A DNA stretch of 64,000 nt from Symbiodinium natans (GCA_905221605.1 CAJNDS010002768.1:461001-525000), one strand, 5' to 3'; counted from the stretch's first letter, positions 31,174 to 41,490 are shown. Numbers and translations are program-made. The notes: generated by a model not told the origin, from the sequence alone.

Positions 31174-31587
31174 CTTACTGGTCCAGTATCCTGAACCCTA
31201 AACCCTGACAACAAAAAAACCTAAACCCGAAACCGCAGCTCGAGGAGTAAACGGCAACCTGTGGTTCTGCAGGAATTACACTAATTACGGGTTTAGGGTT
31301 GACTACACACGATACAATGTGCTAGCTTATTTCGGATTCCGCTGCCCACAGAGTCTTTGAGGTCTAGGGTTTACGGTTTAGGGGTCAGGGTAGCGCCAGT
31401 AGCTGTTAAGGAAATATACTGCAAAACTGTGCAACTCTATACTATAGGTCTCTAATGCCCAACAGGTCAGAACGAAACGTGCCTCTACACTATGGTACGG
31501 TTAATATTATAACTACTCAGGGTGGAGGTTGCCCTCTGAAACCACCCTTCATCCTACCTTACACCCTCAACCCCCAAACTGACAAGA

Positions 31588-31702
31588 GGGCTTAAGGGGG
31601 CTTAAGGGGGCTTAAGGGGGCTTAAGGGGGCTTAAGGGAGCTTAGGGGGGCTTAAGGGAGCTTAGGGGGGCTTAAGGGGGCTTAAGGGAGCTTAAGGGGG
31701 CT
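31588..31702 (+). repeat. 10-bp minisatellite (CTTAAGGGGG)
   Basis: About eleven units of cttaaggggg, with cttaagggag and cttagggggg variants, lie within the intron between exons 2 and 3 of the membrane-protein gene. The unit resembles a stretched telomere motif. Confidence 0.9.
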
Positions 31703-31954
31703 TGTGCTGAGAGACAAAGAAGCACACCAGTCATGTTGGTCAGCCGCGTGGGTCTTTCGCCCGCAAGGCTATCGGCCCAGCTCTGAAACAATCCTTCTAC
31801 GCAAAAGATCAGTCCATTCACCTGACGGGGTTTAGGAACTAGGCCCTCTAACGATACATCTTAAGTAAAGAAAGTTGCAAAATCAAGCTGGTATACGAAC
31901 GTAACATGAACATTCAAAGCAAAGTCAAAAATCTGGAACATCTTGCGTGGTTAC

Positions 31955-32183
31955 CCCCAGCTTGCAAGAACAACAACATTGCCGAATCAGACCTAGTGAC
32001 GAGGACAAAGGCACCACGCCACCACGGGTACTGACCCAAGTGTGCTCGCTGTTCAAACTCCATACTGGCTGCCCACCGTATTACATGCCACACAAACAAG
32101 AGGGTCATCGAGAGTAGGACGTACCGCCATGTGAAAGTCCCACACGCCTTAAGCTCGAGGTTCGCGACATCGACACATAACTC
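31955..32183 (-). CDS. Multi-pass membrane protein, exon 2
   Basis: The exon starts GAG TTA TGT (E L C V D V A N L E L) and contains a first membrane segment (YVLLSMTLLFVWHVIRWAA), a polar loop and the start of the next hydrophobic segment (SAMLLFLQAGG). The donor GGGG|GTAACC splits a Gly codon (phase 1) and matches exon 3. The preceding intron (32184-32234) is only 51 nt, with a GA 5' end and AGAG 3' end, and is flanked by the repeat AGGAG. Confidence 0.7.
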
Positions 32184-32234
32184 CTCTCAGGGTTTAGGGT
32201 TCTGGGCTGATAATAAGGTTCATAATTATCGCTC

Positions 32235-32690
32235 CTGTGCGACTTTCATGTCTGGATTCAGGACGACGTGCCCCGAAATCTCTACCACGGCGCTGTCTTC
32301 CTGGTCCAGAATGCGAATGTGCTGTGAGTGCTCCTCAGGCCCATATTGCATGTAAATCTGCAACGTCTGACGCTCACCAAGACGTACTGCGTCTGGGCCA
32401 GTCTTGCTCCAGTAAGTCCGAAAAGATGGACCAAGGCGCTTTCCGAAGCTCGAGGTTTCTGCCTGAGGTGGTAGCCAGAAGAAACACGAGCTGAGCCTGT
32501 CCGTGGCGAATATGCTCACCCGCTCATCGTCCACTCCACGAGTCAGCACATGCACGAGCCGACCTCCAGCGGCTATCCGCCGTCTTGCCAGCAGCTCGTC
32601 TGTCTCACCGCCACTTCCGACGATTATCAGGCAGTGGTCTCGCAAGCTCTGCAAATCCATCCGGGGGTGAGATGTCGATTCATGCACTCC
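32235..32690 (-). CDS. Multi-pass membrane protein, exon 1 (N-terminal soluble part)
   Basis: The frame is open for at least 142 codons from the ATG at 32660 (MDLQSLRDHCLIIVGSGG...) to ACAG|GAG. This part is hydrophilic and probably soluble: CLIIVGSGGETDELLA is followed by RIAAGGRLVHVLTRG and later LQIYMQYGPEEHSQHIRIL. It may be preceded by more exons, because the frame continues upstream through CTAG and AAG acceptor-like sites. Joined to exons 2-4 the model gives about 492 residues with a soluble N domain and roughly eight to nine membrane segments. Function unknown. Confidence 0.65.
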
Positions 32691-32849
32691 TAGACTACGT
32701 AGCGCTTTTCCGGTCCTTCTTGAAAGGCCTTTGGTGCTAAGTCTAGGGTTTACAGTTGGGGCTTCGGGCTTCTGAAGGTGCTGTAAGAAATGTACTGCCA
32801 TACTGTGCAATGATCGAAGCTCCAGGAAGTTGCAAATTTCGTGATATTA

Positions 32850-32938
32850 GGGGGGGGGGGGGTTAGGGTTTAGGGTTTAGGGTTTAGGGTTTAGGGTTTA
32901 GGGTTTAGGGTTTAGGGTTTAGGGTTTAGGGTTTAGGG
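32850..32938 (+). repeat. G-run plus TTTAGGG array upstream of the membrane-protein gene
   Basis: Twelve G are followed by about eleven perfect TTTAGGG units, roughly 160 bp upstream of the first exon on that gene's coding strand, where it reads (CCCTAAA)n-C12. Confidence 0.8.
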
Positions 32939-33396
32939 AACATATTACAAGCCCCTGAACCTGGACTCCCAACCTTAAGACGGACATGCTCCTAAGCCCC
33001 AAACCCTCAGCACCGAACATGATCCCGACCATGCTACCTGCAAGCTCGCCTGCCCTACGGGAGCTTCTAGCCTAACCCTGAACCCTGAACCCCAAACCCT
33101 AAAGCCTAAACCGCAGTACTGGTGGTGGTCTAGAGCTTAGGGCTTCTGTTGGGAGGGGTATATAAGCAACTTGCGTAACGGAACTGGAGACCTCAAGCCT
33201 TTAGGGCTCAGGGGTTATAGGGTCTCAGTGCCGGACTGGTTTTGGGTTGAAGCTTCCGTCTTGGGCAAGCCACAACCTCGTCTGGCTACGCCTAAACCCT
33301 AAACCCTAAACCCTAAACCCTAAACCCTAAACCCTAAACCCTAAGCCTGAAACCCTCAGCCCTGTAGAGCCTAAACTTCTTTGCAGTCCATCCCGG

Positions 33397-33418
33397 CCCC
33401 GTGCACTGTCGTTGGGCT
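33397..33418 (+). CDS. Micro-exon candidate
   Basis: A textbook acceptor (ctaaacttctttgcag) precedes SIPAPCTVVG, which then meets GCTTAGGG (GC donor). It is only about 7 codons plus, bracketed by CCCTAAA and TTTAGGG. It is too short to be more than suggestive. Confidence 0.3.
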
Positions 33419-33705
33419 TAGGGTTTAGGGTTTAGGGTTTAGGGTTTAGGGTTTAGCGTTTAGGGTTTAGGGTTTAGGGTTTAGGGTTTCGGGGGAAAGA
33501 GGCCAGAGGCTAGACTCGTTCCCCAGAACCGGGAGTCCTTCGTCTTTCGCGTGGTAGAATCGGAACGAGACCCTTAACAAAAAAGCTATCACTGAAGGTC
33601 CTAGTACCAAAGCATGCACCCTAAACCCTAAACCCTAAACCCTAAACCCTAAACCCTAAACTCTAAACCCTAAACCCTAAACCCTAAACCCTAAACACTG
33701 CGAGC

Positions 33706-33792
33706 AAGGAGCCATGATCGTTGCGTCCCATTCTGGCAGCCTCGGAGCCGGCGCTGAGGAGGTGGTCTTCTGCACCTTCAAGCCTACGCCCT
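33706..33792. other. Exon-like island, strand unresolved
   Basis: The plus reading from an ATG gives MIVASHSGSLGAGAEEVVFC to a stop TGA. The minus reading is open and includes SSAPAPRLPEWDATIMAPCS before a GT. Both have strong G/C third positions. It is bracketed by CCCTAAA left and a TTTAGAGGG-type run right. Confidence 0.4.
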
Positions 33793-34538
33793 GAACCCCA
33801 CACCGGGGGTTTAAGGTTTAGAGGGTAGAGGGTTTAGGGTTTAGGGTTTGGGGTTCTCCCTAAACCCTAAACCCCAACACCCAGAAATGTGGGTTGGTAT
33901 AGGGGATTCCGCCGGGGACCCTTCTTTGCAGAGCTTCCTGACTGGGGTCGATTTGGGCTTTAAAAAATTAGCAACTTCCTACATGATTGATGACCTTGGA
34001 ATTTAGGGTTTAGGGTTCAGGGTGTAGGATCCCAAAGTTGCCTTGAGCCAATATCCATTTTTAGGTACAATTCTTATCGTGAAAGATGCGCTAGACCCCA
34101 CCTAAATCGGGCTCCTGGACGCCTTCTTTGTGTGCTCGCATCATCGACCCTATTTTTTTTACTTTTGCCGAAAGCGCATTGTTGATGTTTGTTGGGGGGG
34201 GTGCCAGCCACTCCAAAGAACCCCGAAAAGCGCGCGCATCATGAGCGTTTAGTGGGTCGTCGGGTTTCGGATGCGGCAAAGAGCTTCGAAAACGCAGGAA
34301 CAGCTGTAAAATGCCGTGGTTTTTCGTGGTGTTGATGGACATTCTCGTTTTTGAGGGCCATCTGGTTCCCCCAAGCCCCCAACGCTTCGAGGCCGGAGCC
34401 ACTGATGCTCATGATCTGCGGCGTTTGGGGGGCAAGGGTGCACATCATCGAAGCTTCGTGTCTCCTTGGGGATCCGGTCCCTAAACCCTAAACCCTAAAC
34501 CCTAAACCCTAAACCCTAAACCCTAAACCCTAAACCCT

Positions 34539-34688
34539 AAAGGCGAGCATCAGCAGGATCAGCGGGTCCTTTAGGGGCAGGGCGGGGGGCTGAGGGCCTA
34601 AACCCTAAACCCTAAACCCTAAACCCTAAAGGCGAGCATCAGCAGGATCAGCGGGTCCTTTAGGGGCAGGGCGGGGGGCTGAGGGCAC
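34539..34688. repeat. 59-bp island duplicated in tandem with telomere runs
   Basis: The sequence 'aaaggcgagcatcagcagga...ggctgagggc' occurs at 34539-34598 and again at 34627-34686, each time preceded by CCCTAAA units. This shows that an island and its adjacent repeat can be copied as a unit. Confidence 0.85.
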
Positions 34689-34736
34689 GGCATGACGCAG
34701 CCTGGGAAGCATTGTCCTAAACCCTAAACCCTGAAC

Positions 34737-35800
34737 CTACATATAGCTTTAGTCACGTCATGGTTTCGCAGTCCTCCTTCTACATGGTATCCTCTAGAAC
34801 CATTGGAGTTGTCTCTAGGGTGTAGGGTAGGAGAAAAAGGTTCAGGATCTCAGGGCTTACGGCTTCAGAAGGGTTTAGGGTTTTGTTTGGGTTTGGGGCG
34901 TCACAATCAAGAGCGCCCGCGCGGCTCCCCTCAAAGCCCCCCGACGGATGCGCCGGAGCTGGTAGCCATCTCTGCTGCGCCAAACAAAATATATAGAGAG
35001 TTAAGGAACATGAGAGTTGAACGATTGGAATATTCAAGCCAGCAATCTTCCAGAAACGATCCTTGCGTGTTGGTGGATGCCGTGACCATTCTTTGCATGG
35101 CTGTTCGAGATTGCGGTGCTGGGTTACTCAACGAGACCTCATGGTGGTGCTACTTGGCTCAGCCTGATAGACGAGCCAGCAGAGCAAAGGCAAAATCCCA
35201 ACCAACTAGGAGGTTGTGCTCGTCCGTCCTATGCCGCAAAAGGTGCTTCGGTTTAGGGCTTGGGTTTGGGGTGTTAATTATATAGGATTTATTATAGGGT
35301 ATAGGGCTACCTTGCTGTGACCTCGAGAAGCACCAACCCTAAAACCCTACAGCACTGCACCCCAAAAGCCCTAAAACCAACCCGTTTGGGGGGTCTTCCG
35401 CAGAGCAAGCCAGGGTTCCGGGTGGAGGCTCTGGGACTTATGCCAGATGGCTCAGGGCTGCCAAAAAAAATTGGGGTGCAGCATTATGGGGGTTTAGGGT
35501 CTAGGGCTTAGGGTTTAGGGTTTAGGGTACGTACCTCAAACCTTGGACAAAGGCTTGAGGGCTTGAGGGCTCAGGGTGGTGCACGGTAGGGCAGGCTTGT
35601 TACAGAGTTCTGGCTTAGGGAAAAAGGGTCTACAGCCGACCTATAGGTTTGGGGTGTAGGGTTTAGGGCTGAGGGTTTAGGGTTTAGGGTTTAGGTCTTC
35701 GGGCTTGAACACCAAGGTCCCGTTCTTTTGTCTGCGAATTCCATGCACTTGCCCATCGCGTCTTGCAATGGCATGCACCGGTCTATGGGCAATCCGGAGC
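34737..35800. repeat. Segmental duplication, copy 2
   Basis: Partner of 18100-20050, lacking that copy's roughly 750-bp insert. The copies diverge by scattered substitutions, and telomere-type runs differ in length between them. Confidence 0.85.
34905..35240 (+). CDS. Coding-like frame in segmental duplication, unknown protein
   Basis: The plus frame is open and natural through PPTDAPELVAISAAPNKIYR, VDAVTILCMAVRDCGAGLLN and ETSWWCYLAQPDRRASRAKA. The other copy (18290-18745) is broken in this frame. A hydrophobic TILCMAV segment and several Cys are present, but no known domain. Start and end are uncertain because the frame extends into repeat-derived sequence on both sides. Confidence 0.4.
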
Positions 35801-36011
35801 TGTCATCCGAAGAATGCCCCTTGTGTTAAAAGAACCGGGTCTAGCCCTCAGGGAGCCAACACAGGGGTTTAGGGTTTAGGGTTTAGGGTTGAGGGTTTAG
35901 AGTTTCGGGTTTAGGGGTTAGGGGTTTAGGGTCTTCTGGGTTTAGGGTCTTCAGGGTTTGAGGTGTCAGGCTGAGATGAGAATCATTGGCTTAAGGCCTG
36001 CTTCTGCAGTA

Positions 36012-36070
36012 GTCGCAGATTCACCTCGCGCCGGCGATCTTCCGCGGACGTCCTGCAGCAAGCACCCTGT
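36012..36070 (+). CDS. Exon-like segment, basic peptide
   Basis: The acceptor CCTGCTTCTGCAG precedes SRRFTSRRRSSADVLQQAP and a GTACCC donor. Arg/Ser-rich composition. Short, with no family. Confidence 0.4.
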
Positions 36071-36270
36071 ACCCCAAACTGGGTTCACACCCTGCCTGAA
36101 CTAAACCCTCCCGAGAACCCCTCCGCGCTAAACCCCCAAACCCGCTATTTATCAACCCCCCCCCCCCCCCCTGATAAACCCCCTACCCCACCCTTAACCC
36201 CCTAAGCCCCCCGCCCTAAACCCCCTAAACCCCCTCGACCTTGAAGGGTCTCCAAAAGCTCATGCACGAC

Positions 36271-36350
36271 CGAGGTGCTCCAGACGGTGTTGCCGCATGT
36301 CCTTCTCCTTCCGCGCAGTCACCTCACGGATCAGAGGCCCCCTTGGGAAG
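36271..36350 (-). CDS. Exon, unknown charged protein
   Basis: On minus, after CCCTGAAACCCAAG, the segment reads PRGPLIREVTARKEKDMRQH and RLEHL, then meets GTCGTG. Codon third positions are G/C-rich and the peptide is a plausible charged helix. It is bracketed by C-rich sequence left and TTTAGGG-type right. Confidence 0.55.
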
Positions 36351-36789
36351 CTTGGGTTTCAGGGTTTATCGGGTTTAGGGACTCTGGGGTCCTTCTCTGC
36401 TCTTGAGGGTCGCACGACACTTTAATTATAGAAACTCCTAAGCCCCAAGCAATCATGGGCCCTTTTGGGGTGGGGCCTCCCTACTGATCTCGGTTTTTGG
36501 GGGCTTCTTTGTTGGGGCAGTAGTCGGAGCTCAAGGCCAAGGGGGTCATTCTGGTGTTGTTTTGGGATTCCCCAACCCTAAACTCTTTAGGGTTTAGGGT
36601 TTAGGGTTTAGGGTTTAGGGTTTAGGGTACCTTAAACGCTATAAACCCTAAGTCCTCTAAACCTTAACCCCGAGACCCCAACATCGCCGGGGCTCGAATC
36701 CTGTACCCGGCATCCAACGCTCGAACTCTTCAAAGTTCCAAGCAGAAACAAGGAGTCACACACCGCCCTCCACTCTTACTCAATCCTGA

Positions 36790-36925
36790 CTTGGAGGTTC
36801 ATGATACTTAGTAACATATCTGTACTTATAACCCACTTACAAGCCCCCTAAGTGCCCTAACATGGCTATAAGTACAGTTATAAGTACAGTTATAACTAGC
36901 TACTAAGTACCATGAACCTCCAAGT
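36790..36925. repeat. Foldback element of about 135 bp
   Basis: The left arm cttggaggttcatgatactt... and right arm ...aagtaccatgaacctccaag pair over about 24 bp, with a further ctgtacttataa / ttataagtacag pair inside. The centre has repeated 'tataagtacagt'. This is the longest foldback of this class in the window. Confidence 0.75.
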
Positions 36926-37041
36926 AGGGTAGGGTTGAGGGTGGAGGGTTGAGGGCTTAGGGTCTGAAGGACCAACCCTTTACCTCCCAAGCGCCAACAC
37001 CCCGAACCTTGAACCCTGCACACTCAAACCCTACACCCTAA

Positions 37042-37130
37042 GCCCTAAAAACCCTATAAACCCTATAAACCCTATAAACCCTATAAACCCTATAAACCCT
37101 ATAAACCCTATAAACCCTATAAACCCTAAA
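37042..37130 (-). repeat. CCCTATAAA 9-mer array
   Basis: About nine units of accctataa, a telomere unit with a TA insertion. Homogeneous, so probably amplified as a variant unit. Confidence 0.9.
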
Positions 37131-37144
37131 CCCCCTAAACCCTC

Positions 37145-37225
37145 CTTCCACTTTTCGGGTGCCAGCCTTCGGGAGCTGTATTTGGTGCAAGGATTCCAGG
37201 CCCTTCAGATCACGGACCTGAAGGG
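37145..37225. other. Exon-like island, strand unresolved
   Basis: The plus reading gives SLRELYLVQGFQALQITDLK, leucine-rich. The minus reading gives LQVRDLKGLESLHQIQLPKA. Both have an acceptor and a GTTTAGGG donor. The bracket is CCCTAAA left, TTTAGGG right. It is the clearest example of mirrored coding potential. Confidence 0.5.
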
Positions 37226-37580
37226 TTTAGGGTTTAGGGATTTAGGAGTTTAGGGTTTAGGGTTGAGGGGTTTAGGAGTTTAGGGTTCAGGGTTGCGGGA
37301 TTCGGGTTTACCTGGGGCTGTGGCTTCGGGGTGTAAGGGCTTGGGGGTTCAGGGTTTAGGGGTTTGGTGGTGTCGGGGTTCAGGCTATTGGGGCTTAGGG
37401 TTTCGGGCGTAGGGTTTTGGAAGGGTTGAGGGATGCAATGACAAGGCTTTAACCCTAAACCCTAAACCCTAAACCCTACACCCCAAACCCTAACCCTAAA
37501 CCCTAAACCCTATAAACCTTTAGTGTAGGGTGTGGTTGGGTGGAGGGCATGGCTTTGGGTTTGGAAGCAACGAAGAGAGG

Positions 37581-37612
37581 CCCCCCCCCCCCCCCCAAAA
37601 AAAAAAAAAAAC
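37581..37612. repeat. Poly-C / poly-A junction
   Basis: About 16 C followed directly by about 14 A. Same structure as 3834-3867 and 41910-41945. Confidence 0.85.
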
Positions 37613-37775
37613 GAGCCCCCTGAGCCGCTAACCCCCTACACTGAACCCCTAAACAACTGCCCCCAAGATGAATTCCGCAAGTACCAACCAAAGTCAACCC
37701 TACATTAAGGAGTCAGGGTTTAGGGTCTCGGGTTGTGGCCTTCTGAAGATCCACGTCCCCGCCTGCTCCCTGTAG

Positions 37776-37871
37776 CTGGGATTCTGCGCAAGCTTGGTAA
37801 CGCAAACGCCCAGGTTGTGCTGCGGAGCACCACGCTCCTTGCGTGCGAGATGTCTCGCATGGGTCCAGGCG
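37776..37871 (+). CDS. Exon, unknown protein
   Basis: A strong acceptor (gcctgctccctgtag) precedes 32 open codons: LGNANAQVVLRSTTLLACEM, then SRMGPG, ending at GCG|GTTTAGGG. Third positions are G/C-rich. The first codons read GILRKLG, a short basic start, then a mixed helix. No family is recognised. Confidence 0.6.
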
Positions 37872-38089
37872 GTTTAGGGTTTGGGTTTAGGGTTTCCAGG
37901 CACTTTCTTTCATAGGCCCTCCCAAGCTGAAGTCCCCTGCGGGTCGAGGTATCTACTATATCGAAAAGGCAAAGACCAAAATTCCCTCCGTAGGAGGGAC
38001 AAGTTAGACATCATAGCAACATCAGGTACGCAGTAGGGACCTAGGACTTTCTTCTCATGGATGCCTGTGAGTATGTGACGTAAGCAAAT

Positions 38090-39000
38090 GTACACATACC
38101 ATTCCTGTGTGTTGTATAAATGAAAAATAAATGGCTGAACAAATAAATAAATAGATGTATAAATAATTTAATAAATAAATACATATATATATATACACAC
38201 ACGGGGCCGTACTTTACGAGTGTGATCTGCACCAGTACTGCTCGGGTGTGGGCATTTTATGGGTTTAGGTTTAGGCCTCAAGATCCACCGAGTCGCACCA
38301 TCAGTCATGTTGCAATCAGATTTTGCTTTTCGGGTTTAGGGTATTCAGGGTTTAGGGTTTAGGGTTTAGGGTTTAGGGTTTAGGGTTTAGGGTTTAGGGT
38401 TTAGGGCTGGGTATTCAGGGCTATTTCAATGCAAATGACTTCCATGACGCAGCGGTATACCCGAAAACCCCAGAGACCCCAAACCCCAAGCCCCGACAGC
38501 CCTAAGCTCTAAACCCTAAATGCCAAACCCCAAAACCTTTGAATCCCAAACCCTTAATCCAAACATCTGAACCATTTAAATCGAAATGTATAGTGTACAC
38601 TTATGTATATATGTGTGCCCATACGTTTCTGCATCACGTATATGTACCCCTAACCTCCGAATCCCCCAAACCTAACCCCCCAAACCCTGTATGCATGTAT
38701 GTATATATATATATATATACATATACGTATAAATAACACATATGACAAACCAAACCCTTTGCCTACCCCAAGCCCTAAGCCCCAAATCCGGACGCCGCAA
38801 ACCCTAAACCCCAATACCGAAAAAACTGAACTGCACGTACACGTGTAATTGTATCTACATGTATACACTGCCTGATTTACATTTGCATTTGTTTAGAAGT
38901 ACTACATACACACACACACATATATATATATGTATATGTATGTATGTATGTATAGATATATAAATATATAAATATTTATATATCTATATATATATATGGT
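38090..39000. repeat. AT-rich microsatellites and telomere array, no gene
   Basis: ATAAATA-type repeats at 38125-38200, a TTTAGGG run at 38355-38405, and TATATA/CACACA microsatellites at 38600-38720 and 38905-38997. Open frames here are Tyr/Ile-rich artefacts of the microsatellites. Confidence 0.75.
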
Positions 39001-39176
39001 CATTTCTCAAAAAAGTCTCTGTTTTTGGGGCCGGCCTATAATTGCCCCCAAAAAACACCCTAATTTAGAGAGGTATTTATGCAGTGTGTATACACTGCAA
39101 AGCGTAGACCCCCTAAACCCTAAACCCTAAACCCTAAACCCTAAACCCTAAACCCTAAACCCTAAACCCTAAACAC

Positions 39177-39275
39177 GGAGCTGAGCCTTCCGAAGCGTGT
39201 CGACGAAAACCTCCACGAGGCTCGTGAGGTCCAGGTCCTTGAGTGGACCGGGTGCCTGCCGCCAAGGCGATGTTT
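39177..39275. other. Exon-like island, strand unresolved
   Basis: The minus reading after the acceptor CTTGGCGGCAG gives PLKDLDLTSLVEVFVDTLRK and AQL before GTGTTTAGGG. The plus reading gives LSLPKRVDENLHEAREVQVL. I favour minus, because the peptide looks like one helix of a helical-repeat protein, but the plus strand is fully open. Confidence 0.5.
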
Positions 39276-39493
39276 GGGGTTTGGGGGCCCGGGGTTTAGG
39301 GTTTAGGGTTTAGGGTTTAGGGATTTGGGGATTTGGGGTTTAGGGTTTGGGGGGCTTAGGCTGTGTAATAAGGGGCTTGGGGTGTTGGGTTTGGGTGCTT
39401 CGGGGACCCAGAAAACGCTGAACCACTAGACTCCAAAACTCTCGCACATCTACAAGCCCTAAACCCTATAAACCCTAAACCCTAAACCTGAAC

Positions 39494-39566
39494 GGCTCCT
39501 GGACCCGGAGCCCTGCCTCCTCGCGCGTTTGGAGCTCGCTGAAGTTTCCGAAGAGCCTGAGATTCG
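39494..39566 (-). CDS. Exon, unknown protein; inverted partial copy at 40208-40253
   Basis: On minus the acceptor GGCTTTCAG precedes ANLRLFGNFSELQTREEAGL and RVQE, ending at GAGCC|GTTCAGG. The last 46 bp recur on the plus strand at 40208-40253 with one difference, and that copy also ends GAGCC|GTTTAGG. Preservation of the exon/GT boundary in the copy supports the exon call. Confidence 0.55.
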
Positions 39567-40003
39567 CTGAAAGCCCTGCACCCGGGTTTCGGGTTTAGGG
39601 TTTAGGGTTTAGGGGTTACCACAAAAGCCTTAGTCAGATTTCAAAACTCCGGCGCCATGTGCAAGTTGATCCAAAAAGTTTGGTTTGCAACTACACCCTA
39701 GACGCCCCACCCAAAACTCTAAACCCTTATCTTCCTTCCAGCGCGCCCCCCCACCCCCAAATGGGTCCCGAGGGGCTACATGTAACGCCTAAACCCTAAA
39801 CCCTAAACCCTAAACCCTAAACCCTAAACCCTAAACCCTCTCACAGGGTTCCAGGCTTAGGCCCTAATCCCTGGACCCTACGGCCCACTCTACGGCCCTA
39901 CGCGCGCAATCCCTAAGCCCTAAACCCTAAACTTCCCAAAACCCCAAACCCCAAACCCCAAACCCCAAACCCTAAACATAAACCCTAAACCCTTGCGCTG
40001 CAG

Positions 40004-40075
40004 GACAGCCGCAACGCCAGGTTCCCTCGGATCCTGGTGGCCACCGAGCCTTCCTGGCGTGACTGTCTTGTTGGG
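40004..40075 (+). CDS. Exon, unknown protein
   Basis: The acceptor CCCTTGCGCTGCAG precedes exactly 24 codons in phase 0: DSRNARFPRILVATEPSWRD and CLVG, followed by GTTTAGGG. Nearly every codon ends in G, C or T, and the minus strand is less natural. It is bracketed by CCCTAAA left and TTTAGGG right. Confidence 0.6.
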
Positions 40076-40207
40076 GTTTAGGGTTAGGGTTTAGGGTTTA
40101 GGGTTTAGGTTTAGGGTTTAGGGTTTAGGGTTTAGGGTTTAGGGTTTAGAGTTTAGGGTTTAGGGTCTAGGGCTTTGAGTTTAGGGTTTAGGGTTTAGGC
40201 GTTACAT

Positions 40208-40253
40208 GCGAGCTCCAAACGTGCGAGGAGGCAGGGCTCCGGGTCCAGGAGCC
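40208..40253 (+). pseudogene. Inverted partial copy of exon 39494-39566
   Basis: 45 of 46 bases match the 3' part of the minus-strand exon 700 bp away, including the boundary to GTTTAGG. The upstream part of the exon and its acceptor are replaced by TTTAGGG repeats and 'cgttacat'. Probably a non-functional inverted duplicate, though its donor is intact. Confidence 0.6.
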
Positions 40254-40675
40254 GTTTAGGGTTTAGGGTTCAGGGTTCAGGGTTTAGGGTTAGGGTTGAG
40301 GGTGTAGGGTGTAGGGTTTAGGGTTTAGGGTTCCCAGGTCCTTTACTTCAAGCACGGAGGCTTGGGGAATCAGGCTTACACTTTGAACGCCCTAAACACT
40401 AAACCCTAAAGCCTTCACCCTAAACCCTAAACCCTAAACCCTAAACCCTAAACCCTAAACCCTAAACCCGAAACCCAGGGTGTCCGGGTGCCTTCTAGGG
40501 CCATAAGTGGCTGAGGTTTAGGAGGGTTCACGGCTTTGGGGCTTTTCGCGTGTGCAAACCCTACCCCCGTAAACGTTGCTAGCCCTAAACCCTAAACCCT
40601 AAACCCTAAACCCTAAACCCTAAACCCTAAACCCTAAACCCTAAACCCTAAACCCTAAACCCTAAACCCTAAACC

Positions 40676-40760
40676 CAGCAGCGCACCTGCGCGGGCGTTA
40701 GGTGCGCAGGAGGCCGCAGCGAACGCACGAGCTCCTGGCGTTTGCTCGGGTTTAGGTCAA
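40676..40760 (-). CDS. Exon-like segment, unknown protein
   Basis: The minus reading contains LTVRGLDLNPSKRQELVRSL and RPPAHLTPAQ before CAG|GTGCGC, a good donor. Composition suits an alpha-helical domain. It lies between a long CCCTAAA array (left) and TTTAGGG-type sequence (right). Confidence 0.5.
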
Positions 40761-41490
40761 GGCCCCGAACTGTGAGCCCCAGGGTTTAGGATTTAGGATT
40801 TAGGGTTTAGGGTTTAGGGTTTTAGGGTAGGGTTTAGGGTTTAGGGTTTAGGGTTTAGGGTTTAGGGTTTAAGGTTTAAGGTTTAGGGTTTAGGGTTTAG
40901 GGTTTAGGGTTTAGGGTTTAGGGTTTAGGGTTTAGGGTTTAGGGTTTAGGGTTTAGGGTTTAGGGTTTAGGGTTTAGGGTTTAGGGTTTAGGGTTTCCAG
41001 AAATACCCTAAGTACGGAAGAGCAGCACAGCGTACTGAACTGAAAGTTCGTTTTTTCTAGATCCACCCAGTGCACTCTTAAAAGCTCAACCCCTGTAGAT
41101 CCAAACGCCTCCAACCCAACAGATACCAACAGATAAGCGTCTGCCGGTCCCGAAGACCACAGCCAAGGGAGTTCAGGTGTCATGTAGGGGCTACTTAGGT
41201 ATATGGGGACTAAAAGGTATATACATATAAATACATATATATATAGAGAGAGAGAGAGAGAAGATCAAGGGCTCCTTATACCCCTAAGACCACAACCACA
41301 AAGCAGCCGAGGCACGCAAAGCCGGGACAGCATCGTCGGCAGCATCGCCGGCGTGGCCTCCTGGTGGTGGGCAGTTCAGACACTCGGGTATACAGGCAGT
41401 GGTTTAGGGTTTAGGGTTTAGGGTTAAGGGTTTAAGGTTCAGGGTTTGGGGGGGTGCTGTGCTTGAGAACGCAGCGCGCAAGCACAGCCA

